From positions 1 through 37,003 of the forward strand of contig NZ_FMBA01000022.1 in assembly GCF_900094935.1 (NCBI RefSeq): a stretch of 37,003 nucleotides of DNA, read 5' to 3'. Below, piece after piece: positions 23,991 through 31,021 of this stretch. Made by a program: the position numbers and the translations under genes. Source of the stretch: Gilliamella intestini. GTDB lineage: Bacteria > Pseudomonadota > Gammaproteobacteria > Enterobacterales > Orbaceae. Numbering within the stretch: position 1 is the first letter of the stretch; each line of letters opens with the position of its first letter. A model generated the notes under the pieces. The model made no database searches. It worked only from the letters and a program-made list of their open reading frames with translations, and was not told the DNA's origin.

Positions 23991-25212
23991 TGTCGCATAT
24001 GGCTCGTTGCCATTTAAAGAGCAAATTGAATTCTTCAGACGTAAAGCAAATGTGCCCACAAACAGCTATGTAGATATCTACAATAATGAGCATGATTATG
24101 CCTTTGTTGTGGCGGGTGCTAATCGTAATGCATTACTAAATGATTTTCGTGCAGCTATTGATAAAGCAATTAGCCAAGGCACAACACTGGATGAGTTCCG
24201 TAAAGACTTTGCTGAGATAGTTGAACGTCATGGTTGGAGTTATAACGGCGGTTTTAACTGGCGTACTCGTATCATCTATGAAACAAATTTAAACAGTTCT
24301 TATCAAGCTGGACGCTATCAACAATTACGTGATGCTAAGTTTCCATACATGGAATATTTGCATAGTGATTATGTTGAACATCCCAGAGAACTTCATCAAA
24401 GTTGGGATCATCTGGTATTAGATTTTAATGATCCTTGGTGGAATACTCACTTTCCACCCAATGGCTATGGTTGTCAGTGCCGCGTTCGTGGGCGTACTAA
24501 AGGTGATCTAAAAAGAATGGGAAAAAATCAACCTGACAAAGCACCAACAATAAATTGGGTTGATAGAGTAATTGGTGAAAATAGCGGTAATCCACGTATT
24601 GCAAGAGTGCCTGAGGGCATTGATCCAAGTTTTGAACATATTCCCGGACAATCAAGACTTGATAATTTTGTACCAAATCCATTAGATACAGATCCAACTT
24701 TAAAACGAGGTTTACCATCAAGCAAAGCAACTGATGAATGGCCAGCTATCCGTGAAGTAAGCAAAAATAGACTGTTAGAAAAGGGCTTAACTGAAGAAGA
24801 TTATGCCAATATTTTCTTAAATGAATTTGGCGCAACGTTAACTAAGCCAGCTATTTTTAAAGATGTAGCCGGTGATGCATTAGTAATCGGTAAACAGCTT
24901 TTCACTGTTAGCAAAACTGGTGAATTGAAAGTTACAAAACGTGGTCGTGAGCAATTTTTATTATTACTGGCGGATTCGTTAAAACTGCCTGATGAAATTT
25001 GGACAAGAATGGAATACTTTGATCATCTACAAAAATCGGTAGTTCGTCGGCGTTATATCTCGCGTTTTATGATTGATGGTGAAGTTAAGCCCATGCTTGC
25101 GGTATTTGAAGTGGGTGATGATGGTTGGCTCGGTGTGACGACATTTGCGCCTGATAACCCCGACTATCTAGAGCAACTGAGGGTTGGTGTTCGAGTGTTT
25201 AAACGAACATAA
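23983..25212 (+). CDS. Head morphogenesis protein (MuF/SPP1 gp7-type, Mu gp30-like)
   Basis: 409 residues from ATG 23983 (GAGG at 23970-23973 upstream; a TTG at 23968 is less likely). The MuF-type domain is in the N-terminal half: TLDEFRKDFAEIVERHGWSYNG, WRTRIIYETNLNSSYQAGRYQQL and HLVLDFNDPWWNTHFPPNGYGCQCRV. The C-terminal ~180 residues include a barrel-like region (FKDVAGDALVIGKQLF) that may be a peptidase-associated PBECR-type extension; this second assignment is weak. It acts in prohead assembly. Confidence 0.9.
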   Translation: MVNVAYGSLPFKEQIEFFRRKANVPTNSYVDIYNNEHDYAFVVAGANRNALLNDFRAAIDKAISQGTTLDEFRKDFAEIVERHGWSYNGGFNWRTRIIYETNLNSSYQAGRYQQLRDAKFPYMEYLHSDYVEHPRELHQSWDHLVLDFNDPWWNTHFPPNGYGCQCRVRGRTKGDLKRMGKNQPDKAPTINWVDRVIGENSGNPRIARVPEGIDPSFEHIPGQSRLDNFVPNPLDTDPTLKRGLPSSKATDEWPAIREVSKNRLLEKGLTEEDYANIFLNEFGATLTKPAIFKDVAGDALVIGKQLFTVSKTGELKVTKRGREQFLLLLADSLKLPDEIWTRMEYFDHLQKSVVRRRYISRFMIDGEVKPMLAVFEVGDDGWLGVTTFAPDNPDYLEQLRVGVRVFKRT

Positions 25213-25218
25213 AATAAA

Positions 25219-25242
25219 ACCCAATCACCGCCACGATTGGGT
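25219..25242. terminator. Intercistronic hairpin after gp30
   Basis: ACCCAATC (25219-25226) pairs with GATTGGGT (25235-25242). On the plus strand no T run follows, while on the minus strand it is followed by TTTATTTTA, so as a terminator it would act better on antisense transcription. A second interrupted stem (GTACG...CGTAC with inner GCTT/AAGC) lies at 25247-25285. Confidence 0.4.
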
Positions 25243-25313
25243 CGCTGTACGTGGGATTCGAGGCTTTGGCGGAAGCTGCCCGTACATACGATAAAACTAG
25301 TATAGGTGAAAAA

Positions 25314-25796
25314 ATGACTGGCGTAAATATTGAGTTTAATATACAAGATGCGCTTGATGCTATGCTTCATATTGAAGCGGCCATAAATGATACTCAAAGT
25401 TTATTTAGTCATATGGGCGAAGTATTACTTGATATTCATGAAGCACGCTTTAATGCCCAAGAATCACCAGATGGTATACCTTGGCAAGCATTATCACCGT
25501 GGTATCAAAAATCTAAATCCAAACAAAAAGATAAAATTTTAACGCTAGATGGTAATCTAAGAAGTACGTTGCATTGGCAGATTGAAGGCAATACTTTGTT
25601 GTTTGGTACGAACTTAATCTATGGCGCTATCCATCAGTTCGGCGGTACAATTAAACCAGTTAGGGGCAATGCATTAAATGTGGGAGGACGTCCTGTAAAG
25701 AAAGTGGTAATTCCAGCAAGACCATGGCTTGGCATTAACGCCCAAGATAAATTACTATTGGTCGATGTTGTGCGTGAGCACTTGGGTTTTGCTTAA
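25314..25796 (+). CDS. Virion morphogenesis protein (Mu gpG-like)
   Basis: 160 residues from ATG 25314 (GGTG upstream; the in-frame extension to 25251 would run through a hairpin and is not needed). Typical features are VLLDIHEARFNAQESPDGIPWQALSPWYQKSK, ILTLDGNLRSTLHW, GTNLIYGAIHQFGGTIKP and PARPWLGI. The family acts in joining tails or completing heads (gpG, P2 gpS-type). It is the last gene before a 231-bp gap with a second late promoter. Confidence 0.9.
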   Translation: MTGVNIEFNIQDALDAMLHIEAAINDTQSLFSHMGEVLLDIHEARFNAQESPDGIPWQALSPWYQKSKSKQKDKILTLDGNLRSTLHWQIEGNTLLFGTNLIYGAIHQFGGTIKPVRGNALNVGGRPVKKVVIPARPWLGINAQDKLLLVDVVREHLGFA

Positions 25797-25820
25797 AACG
25801 CAATATAACGCGTTTTAAGC
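25791..25820. terminator. Hairpin at the end of the gpG-like gene
   Basis: 11-bp perfect arms GCTTAAAACGC (25791-25801) and GCGTTTTAAGC (25810-25820) around an 8-base loop. The left arm includes the stop codon. No T run follows, so it may stabilise the 3' end or give partial termination. Confidence 0.5.
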
Positions 25821-25952
25821 CACTTTACTAAAAAAGGCTAATTAGTTTATTTACGAATCGCTTTAATCGTGTTGTAAATGCTTTATAATAAGTTTTTAGT
25901 GTATATTTCTTCTATTATTTTGCCGTTCCTCTTTCCAAATCATTAAAAAATT

Positions 25953-25997
25953 ATCTGCCCGCGTTCAGATTACCCTTTTCTCAAAATAAGTCATGAT
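25953..25997 (+). promoter_or_regulatory. Candidate Mor-dependent late promoter 2 (head/tail operon)
   Basis: CTGCCCGCGTTCAGATTA lies within 25953-25973 and CATGAT follows at 25992-25997, the same 18-bp spacing as at 18076-18120. The dyad here is ATCTG, 8 bases, CAGAT. It sits in a 231-bp gene-free gap, directly before the protease gene. The rest of that gap (25821-25950) is AT-rich, with nothing further that I recognise. Confidence 0.6.
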
Positions 25998-26027
25998 GCT
26001 CTATATCAATTTATTGGAGCATTTTTT
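25996..26027 (+). promoter_or_regulatory. 5' hairpin covering the ribosome site of the protease gene
   Basis: ATGCTC (25996-26001) pairs with GAGCAT (26017-26022), followed by T6 and the ATG at 26028. The ribosome site GGAG (26016-26019) starts at the edge of the 3' arm. The layout mirrors the leader at 18121-18154 although the arm sequence differs. The left arm overlaps the end of the putative -10, so transcription would have to start close to it for the whole stem to form. Confidence 0.45.
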
Positions 26028-27104
26028 ATGGCACTTATTCCCGTTTTTAAACCTGGTACGCATACTGCGGTAGATGGTCGAAAAATCACTTTTACTTTAG
26101 AAAATTGTATTGATTTAGCAGAAAGCTACGATCCAAGTTTGTCAGAAGCGCCTGCTGTAATTGGCCATCCCAAACTAACAGCTCCAGCTTACGCATGGGC
26201 AAAATCATTTGAAGTAAAAGATGGGTTGGTTTATGCCAAGTTAGATCAGATTAATCCAGAATTTGCTGAAGCCTATAATGCGGGCAGTTATAAAAAACGT
26301 TCTTTATCAATCTATTTACCAGACTCACCGGGCAATCCTAAACCCGGTCATTACTATGCGCGGCACATTGGTTTTTTAGGTGCAGCAGCGCCTGCTATTA
26401 AAGGCTTGCCTGACGCCAGTTTTGCGGAGTCTGATGGTGAGCAAGGTGCCGCAGAGTTCTCGATGGCTGATGAAGAATTTGATGAGAATTTGATTTCAAT
26501 TTTAGCTAATTTGCGTGACCTGCTGATTGAAAAAGCCGGCATTGCCAGTGCTGACTTGTTTTTACCGCAATGGCGCCTTGAATCATTGCGTGCAATATCC
26601 GACAGAAAACAAAAGGAGAAAGAAAAAATGCCACAACCTTTAGACGCTAGCTTTGCCGAACAACAAGCAACAATTGACGCTAAGAATGCTGAACTAGCCA
26701 AACGTGAACAAGCATTGCTAGAAAAAGAACAAACTAACAAACGTGCGGAATTTGCTGCCTTTGCTGATGAATTAGTTAAAGATGGAAAATTATTACCTGC
26801 TCATAAAACTACAGTTGTTGAAGTATTTATGGCGTTGGGTAATGAACCAATTTCATTTGCTGAAGGTGATGCAACTGTTAACAGTTCCCCAGCTGATTTA
26901 ATCAAAAAAGTACTTTCAGAGCGTCCCGCTTTTATGAACTTTGCTGAAAAATCGGCTGCTAGTGATAATGAAGATAACGTTGATAAACAAGATCCAAAAG
27001 TCATTGCTGATGCAGCCAAAGCCTATCAAAAAGAACAGGCAGACAAAGGCAATACAATTTCAATTAGCCAAGCAGTTACGCATGTAACCAAAGCTAAAAA
27101 ATAA
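26028..27104 (+). CDS. Head maturation protease (Mu gpI-like), with nested scaffold
   Basis: 358 residues. The N-terminal ~200 residues resemble the Mu I protease: FKPGTHTAVDGRKITFTLE, ESYDPSLSEAPAVIGHPKL, AYNAGSYKKRSLSIYLP and YYARHIGFLGAAAPAIKGLP. The C-terminal ~160 residues are a coiled-coil scaffold region (DAKNAELAKREQALLEKEQ). An internal in-frame start at 26628 can make the scaffold alone, as in Mu I/Z. The protease removes scaffold and trims head proteins during prohead maturation. Confidence 0.9.
   Translation: MALIPVFKPGTHTAVDGRKITFTLENCIDLAESYDPSLSEAPAVIGHPKLTAPAYAWAKSFEVKDGLVYAKLDQINPEFAEAYNAGSYKKRSLSIYLPDSPGNPKPGHYYARHIGFLGAAAPAIKGLPDASFAESDGEQGAAEFSMADEEFDENLISILANLRDLLIEKAGIASADLFLPQWRLESLRAISDRKQKEKEKMPQPLDASFAEQQATIDAKNAELAKREQALLEKEQTNKRAEFAAFADELVKDGKLLPAHKTTVVEVFMALGNEPISFAEGDATVNSSPADLIKKVLSERPAFMNFAEKSAASDNEDNVDKQDPKVIADAAKAYQKEQADKGNTISISQAVTHVTKAKK
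26628..27104 (+). CDS. Scaffold protein from internal start (Mu gpZ-like)
   Basis: 158 residues in the same frame as the protease. The internal ATG (26628) is preceded by AAGGAG at 26613-26618, a stronger ribosome site than many gene starts here, with 9-base spacing. The product is helical: a coiled coil (AEQQATIDAKNAELAKRE), a conserved-looking FAAFADELVKDGKLLPAHK segment and a basic tail. It would form the inner core around which the capsid assembles. Expressing it separately from the protease gives more scaffold than enzyme, as known in Mu. Confidence 0.8.
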   Translation: MPQPLDASFAEQQATIDAKNAELAKREQALLEKEQTNKRAEFAAFADELVKDGKLLPAHKTTVVEVFMALGNEPISFAEGDATVNSSPADLIKKVLSERPAFMNFAEKSAASDNEDNVDKQDPKVIADAAKAYQKEQADKGNTISISQAVTHVTKAKK

Positions 27105-27117
27105 GAGCATTAATTAC

Positions 27118-27152
27118 AGGCTGATTATCAATATCAGCCTCATTTTAATTTT
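27118..27152 (+). terminator. Hairpin between scaffold and decoration genes
   Basis: AGGCTGAT (27118-27125) pairs with ATCAGCCT (27133-27140), 7-base loop, followed by CATTTTAATTTT. This fits a weak intrinsic terminator or a 3'-end stabiliser within the head operon. Confidence 0.5.
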
Positions 27153-27169
27153 AACCAAAAGGTTTTTAT

Positions 27170-27529
27170 ATGAATATTCCAGGATTAACAGTAGCAAAAA
27201 CCGCTGAAGGCGAAGTCAAACCACGCGTGATTGTCTGTCATGGTGGTGAAGATGGTCTAGCAAAACAAGCAATTGACGGTAGCGCATTATTAATCGGTGT
27301 ATCAACAATTGTCGGTGGTGGTGATGGTGAAGTGTTTGATGTGATTCGTAGCGGTTTAGCGCCTGTTTTTTATAGCGAAACAATTGCGATTGGTGATCCA
27401 ATCACAGCAAATGCGGATGGTCGAGCTAAAAAAGCAATGTCAGGTGATTTTATTATTGGCTATGCCGAAGTTGTGGGTGATGCCGATGAATTAGGCACTA
27501 TTTGGATTGCACCAAGCAAACAAGCTTAA
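27170..27529 (+). CDS. Putative capsid decoration (cement) protein
   Basis: 119 residues, small and beta-rich: IPGLTVAKTAEGEVKPRVIV, LLIGVSTIVGGGDGEVFDVIRSGLAPVFY, AIGDPITANADGRAKKAM and EVVGDADELGTIWIAPS. The 'Gdpit.nadGra' segment and the position directly before the major capsid gene match DUF2190-like capsid cement proteins. Ribosome site AAAAGG precedes the ATG. Confidence 0.75.
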   Translation: MNIPGLTVAKTAEGEVKPRVIVCHGGEDGLAKQAIDGSALLIGVSTIVGGGDGEVFDVIRSGLAPVFYSETIAIGDPITANADGRAKKAMSGDFIIGYAEVVGDADELGTIWIAPSKQA

Positions 27530-27592
27530 CCTTTTATTTAACTAATGGTCTATGACCTTTAATAAACACGTTTTAATAAATAGGAGTTTTAT

Positions 27593-28519
27593 ATGCAACG
27601 CCCTTTTCCCGTTGAACCGCAGTTGACTGCAATTGCTATCGCTTACCGTAATAATAAGTTAATTGCCGATGAGGTTTTGCCCCGTGTGCCTGTTTCTAGC
27701 ACGTCTTTTAAATGGTTGGAGTACGATTTTTCAGAGCGATTTACGCTCCCAGATACTAAAGTTGGGCGGACAGCACAACCAAATCAAGTTGAATTTGGTG
27801 CCAAAGAGCAAGAAAGTTCAGTGACTGATTATGGACTAGATAGCCCTGTACCGCAAGACGATATTGATACTGCAATCACTGGTCATAACCCGCTCGGTCA
27901 TGCAGTCGAAGCAACGACTGATTTAATTTTGTTAGATCGTGAAGTTCGAGCCGCTAATGTACTATTTAATGCAAGTAACTACACCAACACCAAAACTTTA
28001 ACAGCAGCGCAACAGTGGAACGATGATAAAAGTGATCCGATTGGTTTAATTACAGACGCTTTTGATTCAATGATTGTGCGACCTAATATTGGCACACTAG
28101 GTCGTCGAGTTGCAACAATATTACGTCGTCATCCCAAAATTGTTGCTGCATATCATGGAAATGCCGGTGAAAACGGTCTTGTCCCACTCGGTTTTTTAGC
28201 TGACTTATTAGAGTTAGAAGCGATTTATATTGGTGATGCATTCCTAAATAGTGCAAAACCAGGTAAATCACCAACCCTATTACGTGCATGGGGCAATAAA
28301 GCTAGTTTCACCGTTCGCAATAAATTAGCAAATACTAAAGGTGGTGTGACGTTTGGCTTTACAGCCCAATTTAAAGATCGTGTTTCGGGTTCGATTGTTG
28401 ATCCTGATATCGGTTTACGTGGTGGCCAACGTGTTCGAGTCGGTGAATCGGTCAAAGAGCTAGTTGTGGCTAAAGATGCGGGCTATTTGTTTGAAAATGT
28501 TATTCCAACAAACAGTTAA
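27593..28519 (+). CDS. Major capsid protein (HK97-type, Mu gpT-position)
   Basis: 308 residues, with TAGGAG before the ATG. It begins MQRPFPVEPQLTAIAIAYRN and has PRVPVSSTSFKWLEYDF, then SVTDYGLDSPVPQDDID, RRVATILRRHPKIVAAY and a C-terminal RVRVGESVKELVVAKDAGYLF. This is typical of the capsid proteins of B3/BcepMu-type phages. It forms the icosahedral shell. A hairpin follows the stop codon. Confidence 0.88.
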   Translation: MQRPFPVEPQLTAIAIAYRNNKLIADEVLPRVPVSSTSFKWLEYDFSERFTLPDTKVGRTAQPNQVEFGAKEQESSVTDYGLDSPVPQDDIDTAITGHNPLGHAVEATTDLILLDREVRAANVLFNASNYTNTKTLTAAQQWNDDKSDPIGLITDAFDSMIVRPNIGTLGRRVATILRRHPKIVAAYHGNAGENGLVPLGFLADLLELEAIYIGDAFLNSAKPGKSPTLLRAWGNKASFTVRNKLANTKGGVTFGFTAQFKDRVSGSIVDPDIGLRGGQRVRVGESVKELVVAKDAGYLFENVIPTNS

Positions 28520-28532
28520 TAATGTGAACAAC

Positions 28533-28557
28533 AACCAACGGTAATTTATCGTTGGTT
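28533..28557 (+). terminator. Hairpin after the capsid gene
   Basis: AACCAACG (28533-28540) pairs with CGTTGGTT (28550-28557) around a 9-base loop, between the capsid stop and the next ATG. No T run follows, so mRNA 3'-end protection is more likely than full termination. Confidence 0.45.
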
Positions 28558-28566
28558 TGGGTAAAG

Positions 28567-29091
28567 ATGATGAATATTCCATACATTACATTGCTAAATT
28601 TATCCGAACGTCCAGGACTCGTTGAGCTATCCCAATTGGTTGCTCAAGATGGTGAAATGCCCGTAGATGCTAATTTGTTGGAAGTCATTATTAATGGTGG
28701 TGATGTTTCAAGTTGGTTGCCTGATGATGTTATTAATGCAAATCGAGCAATCTCACGTATTAATGAATCAATAGCTGATACTGAAGCTGAAATAAACGGT
28801 TTTTTACGTCAGCGTGGGCATAAGCTGCCATTAACTGTTGTGCCTCGATTATTGACAGATTGGGCACGCATTATTGTTCGTTACAAATTGCATCGCAATC
28901 GTGTTTCTGATGAAAAAAACGATCCTATCGTGCGTGATTACAAACAAGTTCTAGGCTTTCTAAAAATGGTAGCTGAAGGGAAATATTCGCTTGGTATTGA
29001 TGATGCTTTGCCTGTCGCAGGTGGTGTACCAAAACAGACTGGACCTGTTCGTGTATTTGATATGAACACATTACGGGATTTTGGACGATGA
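28567..29091 (+). CDS. DUF1320 head-tail connector protein (Mu gp36-like)
   Basis: 174 residues from ATG 28567 (28570 also possible). Helical, with the DUF1320 features VDANLLEVIINGGDVSSWL, ANRAISRINESIADTEAEINGFLRQRG, LPLTVVPRLLTDWARIIVRYKLHRNR and DPIVRDYKQVLGFLKMVAEGKYSLG. The family is the adaptor ring below the portal. ATGA overlap with the next gene. Confidence 0.88.
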   Translation: MMNIPYITLLNLSERPGLVELSQLVAQDGEMPVDANLLEVIINGGDVSSWLPDDVINANRAISRINESIADTEAEINGFLRQRGHKLPLTVVPRLLTDWARIIVRYKLHRNRVSDEKNDPIVRDYKQVLGFLKMVAEGKYSLGIDDALPVAGGVPKQTGPVRVFDMNTLRDFGR

Positions 29092-29537
29092 GTAGCGCAC
29101 CATTTGATGTGTCAGTTGTTGCTGAAAAATTAAAAGGTTTAATGCCTGATAAAACCTTAGTGTTTGTTGGTACCAGTGCTGAATACAGCAAGCTGACTGA
29201 TTTAACATCGGCGCCAACACCTGCTGCTTACGTTTTGCTTGGCAAAGAAACACCGAACGATAAGCCAACAGGAACACGGCAGTCAGTAAGTGTTAATTTT
29301 GGTGTTGTGGTTGTTGCACGTGATATTTCAAGTCAAGCAACCAATATTCAAAATGTTAAACAGCTAGCAAACCCCGTTATAGGTGCGGTGCGTGATTTGT
29401 TGATTGGTAAAACAGTTCAGTTTATTGATGGAGTTCGTCCAGTCACATGGGTTGGTGGGCAAACGTTAGGTTTTCAAAACGGCGTACTTGTTTGGATTGA
29501 TTCATTTCAAACCCAGCATTTTATTGGTAGCCGATAA
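29088..29537 (+). CDS. Putative tail terminator / head-tail joining protein (Mu gp37-position)
   Basis: 149 residues, alpha/beta: FDVSVVAEKLKGLMPDKTLVFVGTSAEYSKLT, AYVLLGKETPNDKPTGTRQSVSVNFGVVVVARD, VIGAVRDLLIG and a C-terminal VLVWIDSFQTQHFIG. Size, fold pattern and position between the DUF1320 and tail tube genes fit tail terminator proteins, which cap the tail at the right length. Confidence 0.72.
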   Translation: MSSAPFDVSVVAEKLKGLMPDKTLVFVGTSAEYSKLTDLTSAPTPAAYVLLGKETPNDKPTGTRQSVSVNFGVVVVARDISSQATNIQNVKQLANPVIGAVRDLLIGKTVQFIDGVRPVTWVGGQTLGFQNGVLVWIDSFQTQHFIGSR

Positions 29538-29556
29538 ATAGTTTTAGGAGAAAGAT

Positions 29557-30318
29557 ATGTCAGATTTATTAATGAGTTTGCAAGGTACCATAAATCTTGC
29601 CACCCGTAATACCGCAAGTTCACCTGTTCGACCTAATGCCTTTCGGCATGTGGGTACGGCTGATTCCTGTGAAATGGAACTAAGTGTTGAAACGGTAACA
29701 CAAAATGAATCATATACAGGGCAACGTCTACAAGTTGGTGAATTAACACTGGGTAAAAGTGGTACGTTAAATCTTACGTTAAAAGATTGGTCAATCGAAA
29801 ACATTGCGTTAGCGCTTTATGGTGAAAAAATTACTGTTGATGCGGGTATTGTCACTGATGAAAAATTACCTGAAAGTCTGGTAATTGGTGACCGCATCAA
29901 ATTAGCCCATCCATTTGTTGCCGATGTTGAGTTAAAAATTGCTGATGGAACCATATTAGTATTAGGTACGGATTATGAAATCGAATCAGCCCATGCAGGA
30001 TTAATTAAATTATTAACTACAATGGCATTAACCGCAACGGTAGATTATTCATACGCTAAGACTGAAAGCTTGGGGATTTTTACACGCCAGCCACCAGAAC
30101 GTTGGTTTATGCTCGATGGTATCAATACTGACCGTGAAAATGAACATGTAATTGTGGAGCTATTCCGCGTTAAATTCAATCCAATTTCTAACTTCTCGTT
30201 ACTACACAATGAGGGATACGGTGAATTACCACTTACTGCCACGGTCTTGGCTGATATGAGTCAAAACAAGGATAGTTCGCTTGGCTATTTTGGCTCATAC
30301 GTTCAAAAGGCGAAATAA
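29557..30318 (+). CDS. Major tail tube protein (siphovirus type)
   Basis: 253 residues, beta-rich: LQGTINLATRNTASSPVRPN, ADSCEMELSVETVTQNES, LQVGELTLGKSGTLNLTLKDW, then an inserted domain (about 90-165) with LVIGDRIKLAHPFVADVELKI, and a C-terminal VIVELFRVKFNPISNFSLL, ELPLTATVLADMSQN. No sheath gene is present around it, so the tail is non-contractile, unlike Mu. AGGAG precedes the ATG. Confidence 0.8.
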   Translation: MSDLLMSLQGTINLATRNTASSPVRPNAFRHVGTADSCEMELSVETVTQNESYTGQRLQVGELTLGKSGTLNLTLKDWSIENIALALYGEKITVDAGIVTDEKLPESLVIGDRIKLAHPFVADVELKIADGTILVLGTDYEIESAHAGLIKLLTTMALTATVDYSYAKTESLGIFTRQPPERWFMLDGINTDRENEHVIVELFRVKFNPISNFSLLHNEGYGELPLTATVLADMSQNKDSSLGYFGSYVQKAK

Positions 30319-30332
30319 ATTTATTTTATTAT

Positions 30333-30350
30333 GCGGTGATGTGTCACCGC
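30333..30350. terminator. Hairpin after the tail tube gene
   Basis: GCGGTGA (30333-30339) and TCACCGC (30344-30350) form a GC-rich 7-bp stem with a TGTG loop, 15-32 bp after the tube stop. There is no T run. It may protect the abundant tube message. Confidence 0.5.
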
Positions 30351-30390
30351 TAATTATTCAACTCTCTAATTTCATTAGTAGGTAAATAAC

Positions 30391-30807
30391 ATGGCAGAAA
30401 AAGTGACAGCAACAAAAAAAGAATCAAATGATTTAGCAACATTAATGCCAAATCGTGAAATTACACTAGCTGGTGAAACAATTACAGTACGTGAATATTC
30501 ATTTAAAGATGCATTGACAATTGGGAATGAGATTGACCAGTTTGTTGCATTAATTGTGAATGAAATGAACGGTACAAACAAAATCACTATTGAACAAGCC
30601 GACACAATTATTATGGGTAATTTAGAGCTAGTTTATTCATTAATCAGTACATCCATTCAAAAACCGATTTCGTTTATTGAAGCGTTGTCATATGAAAATG
30701 GTTTGCAATTACTTGATTGGTGGTGGGTTGTTAATTCTCGTTTTTTTATGAACGCGGTAACCCGCAAAATCATTCGGCAAAACGCTGCAAAACAGGCAAA
30801 TCAGTAA
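30391..30807 (+). CDS. Tail assembly chaperone, short form (G-like)
   Basis: 138 residues: a Lys/Thr N-terminus, NREITLAGETITVREYSFKDALTIGNEI, a helical middle (LELVYSLISTSIQKPISFIEALSYENGLQLLDWWW) and a basic tail. It lies between tail tube and tape measure, where lambda-like phages encode G and, by frameshifting, GT. A slippery T TTT TTT at 30741-30747 in the zero frame precedes its stop by 57 bp. It coats the tape measure during tail assembly. Confidence 0.8.
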   Translation: MAEKVTATKKESNDLATLMPNREITLAGETITVREYSFKDALTIGNEIDQFVALIVNEMNGTNKITIEQADTIIMGNLELVYSLISTSIQKPISFIEALSYENGLQLLDWWWVVNSRFFMNAVTRKIIRQNAAKQANQ

Positions 30808-31019
30808 GCTGGAGTGAGGTTTTTACACTATTAATTAAAAATGGACATGGACCACAGCAGTTACCGCATTATACGCAACGCCAATTACTGCTGTATTACG
30901 ATGAATTAATTAAGTTACAAAACCGAGAACGAGCTAACCGAATTGAGGATGTTTGTGTTGGCTTTAATGGTGGTAAACAAGTTACTAAATTTGTAAAACA
31001 GTTACGCGGAGAGCAATAA
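30735..31019 (+). CDS. Tail assembly chaperone extension (T part of GT), reached by -1 frameshift
   Basis: This frame, -1 relative to the short chaperone, is open from 30735 to 31019 and has no ATG, GTG or TTG start that I can find before its conserved-looking part (SWSEVFTLLIKNGHGPQQLP, YTQRQLLLYYDELIKLQNRE). Slippage on T TTT TTT (30741-30747) would join ...VVNSRFF to YERGNPQ and give a ~209-residue fusion. The T part ends 2 bp before the tape measure ATG. The GT fusion links tail tube subunits to the tape measure in lambda. Confidence 0.75.
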   Translation, partial: FSFFYERGNPQNHSAKRCKTGKSVSWSEVFTLLIKNGHGPQQLPHYTQRQLLLYYDELIKLQNRERANRIEDVCVGFNGGKQVTKFVKQLRGEQ

Positions 31020-31021
31020 TA

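Noticed and set aside
25247-25285. Nested stem (GTACG/CGTAC with inner GCTT/AAGC) as a structured RNA
   Set aside because: Arms are short with bulges and only one copy exists, so chance folding cannot be excluded.
26354-27019. Long minus-strand ORFs opposite the protease/scaffold gene
   Set aside because: Ser/Ala-rich translations mirror the Ala/Lys-rich codons of the real gene; no start signals or neighbours on that strand.
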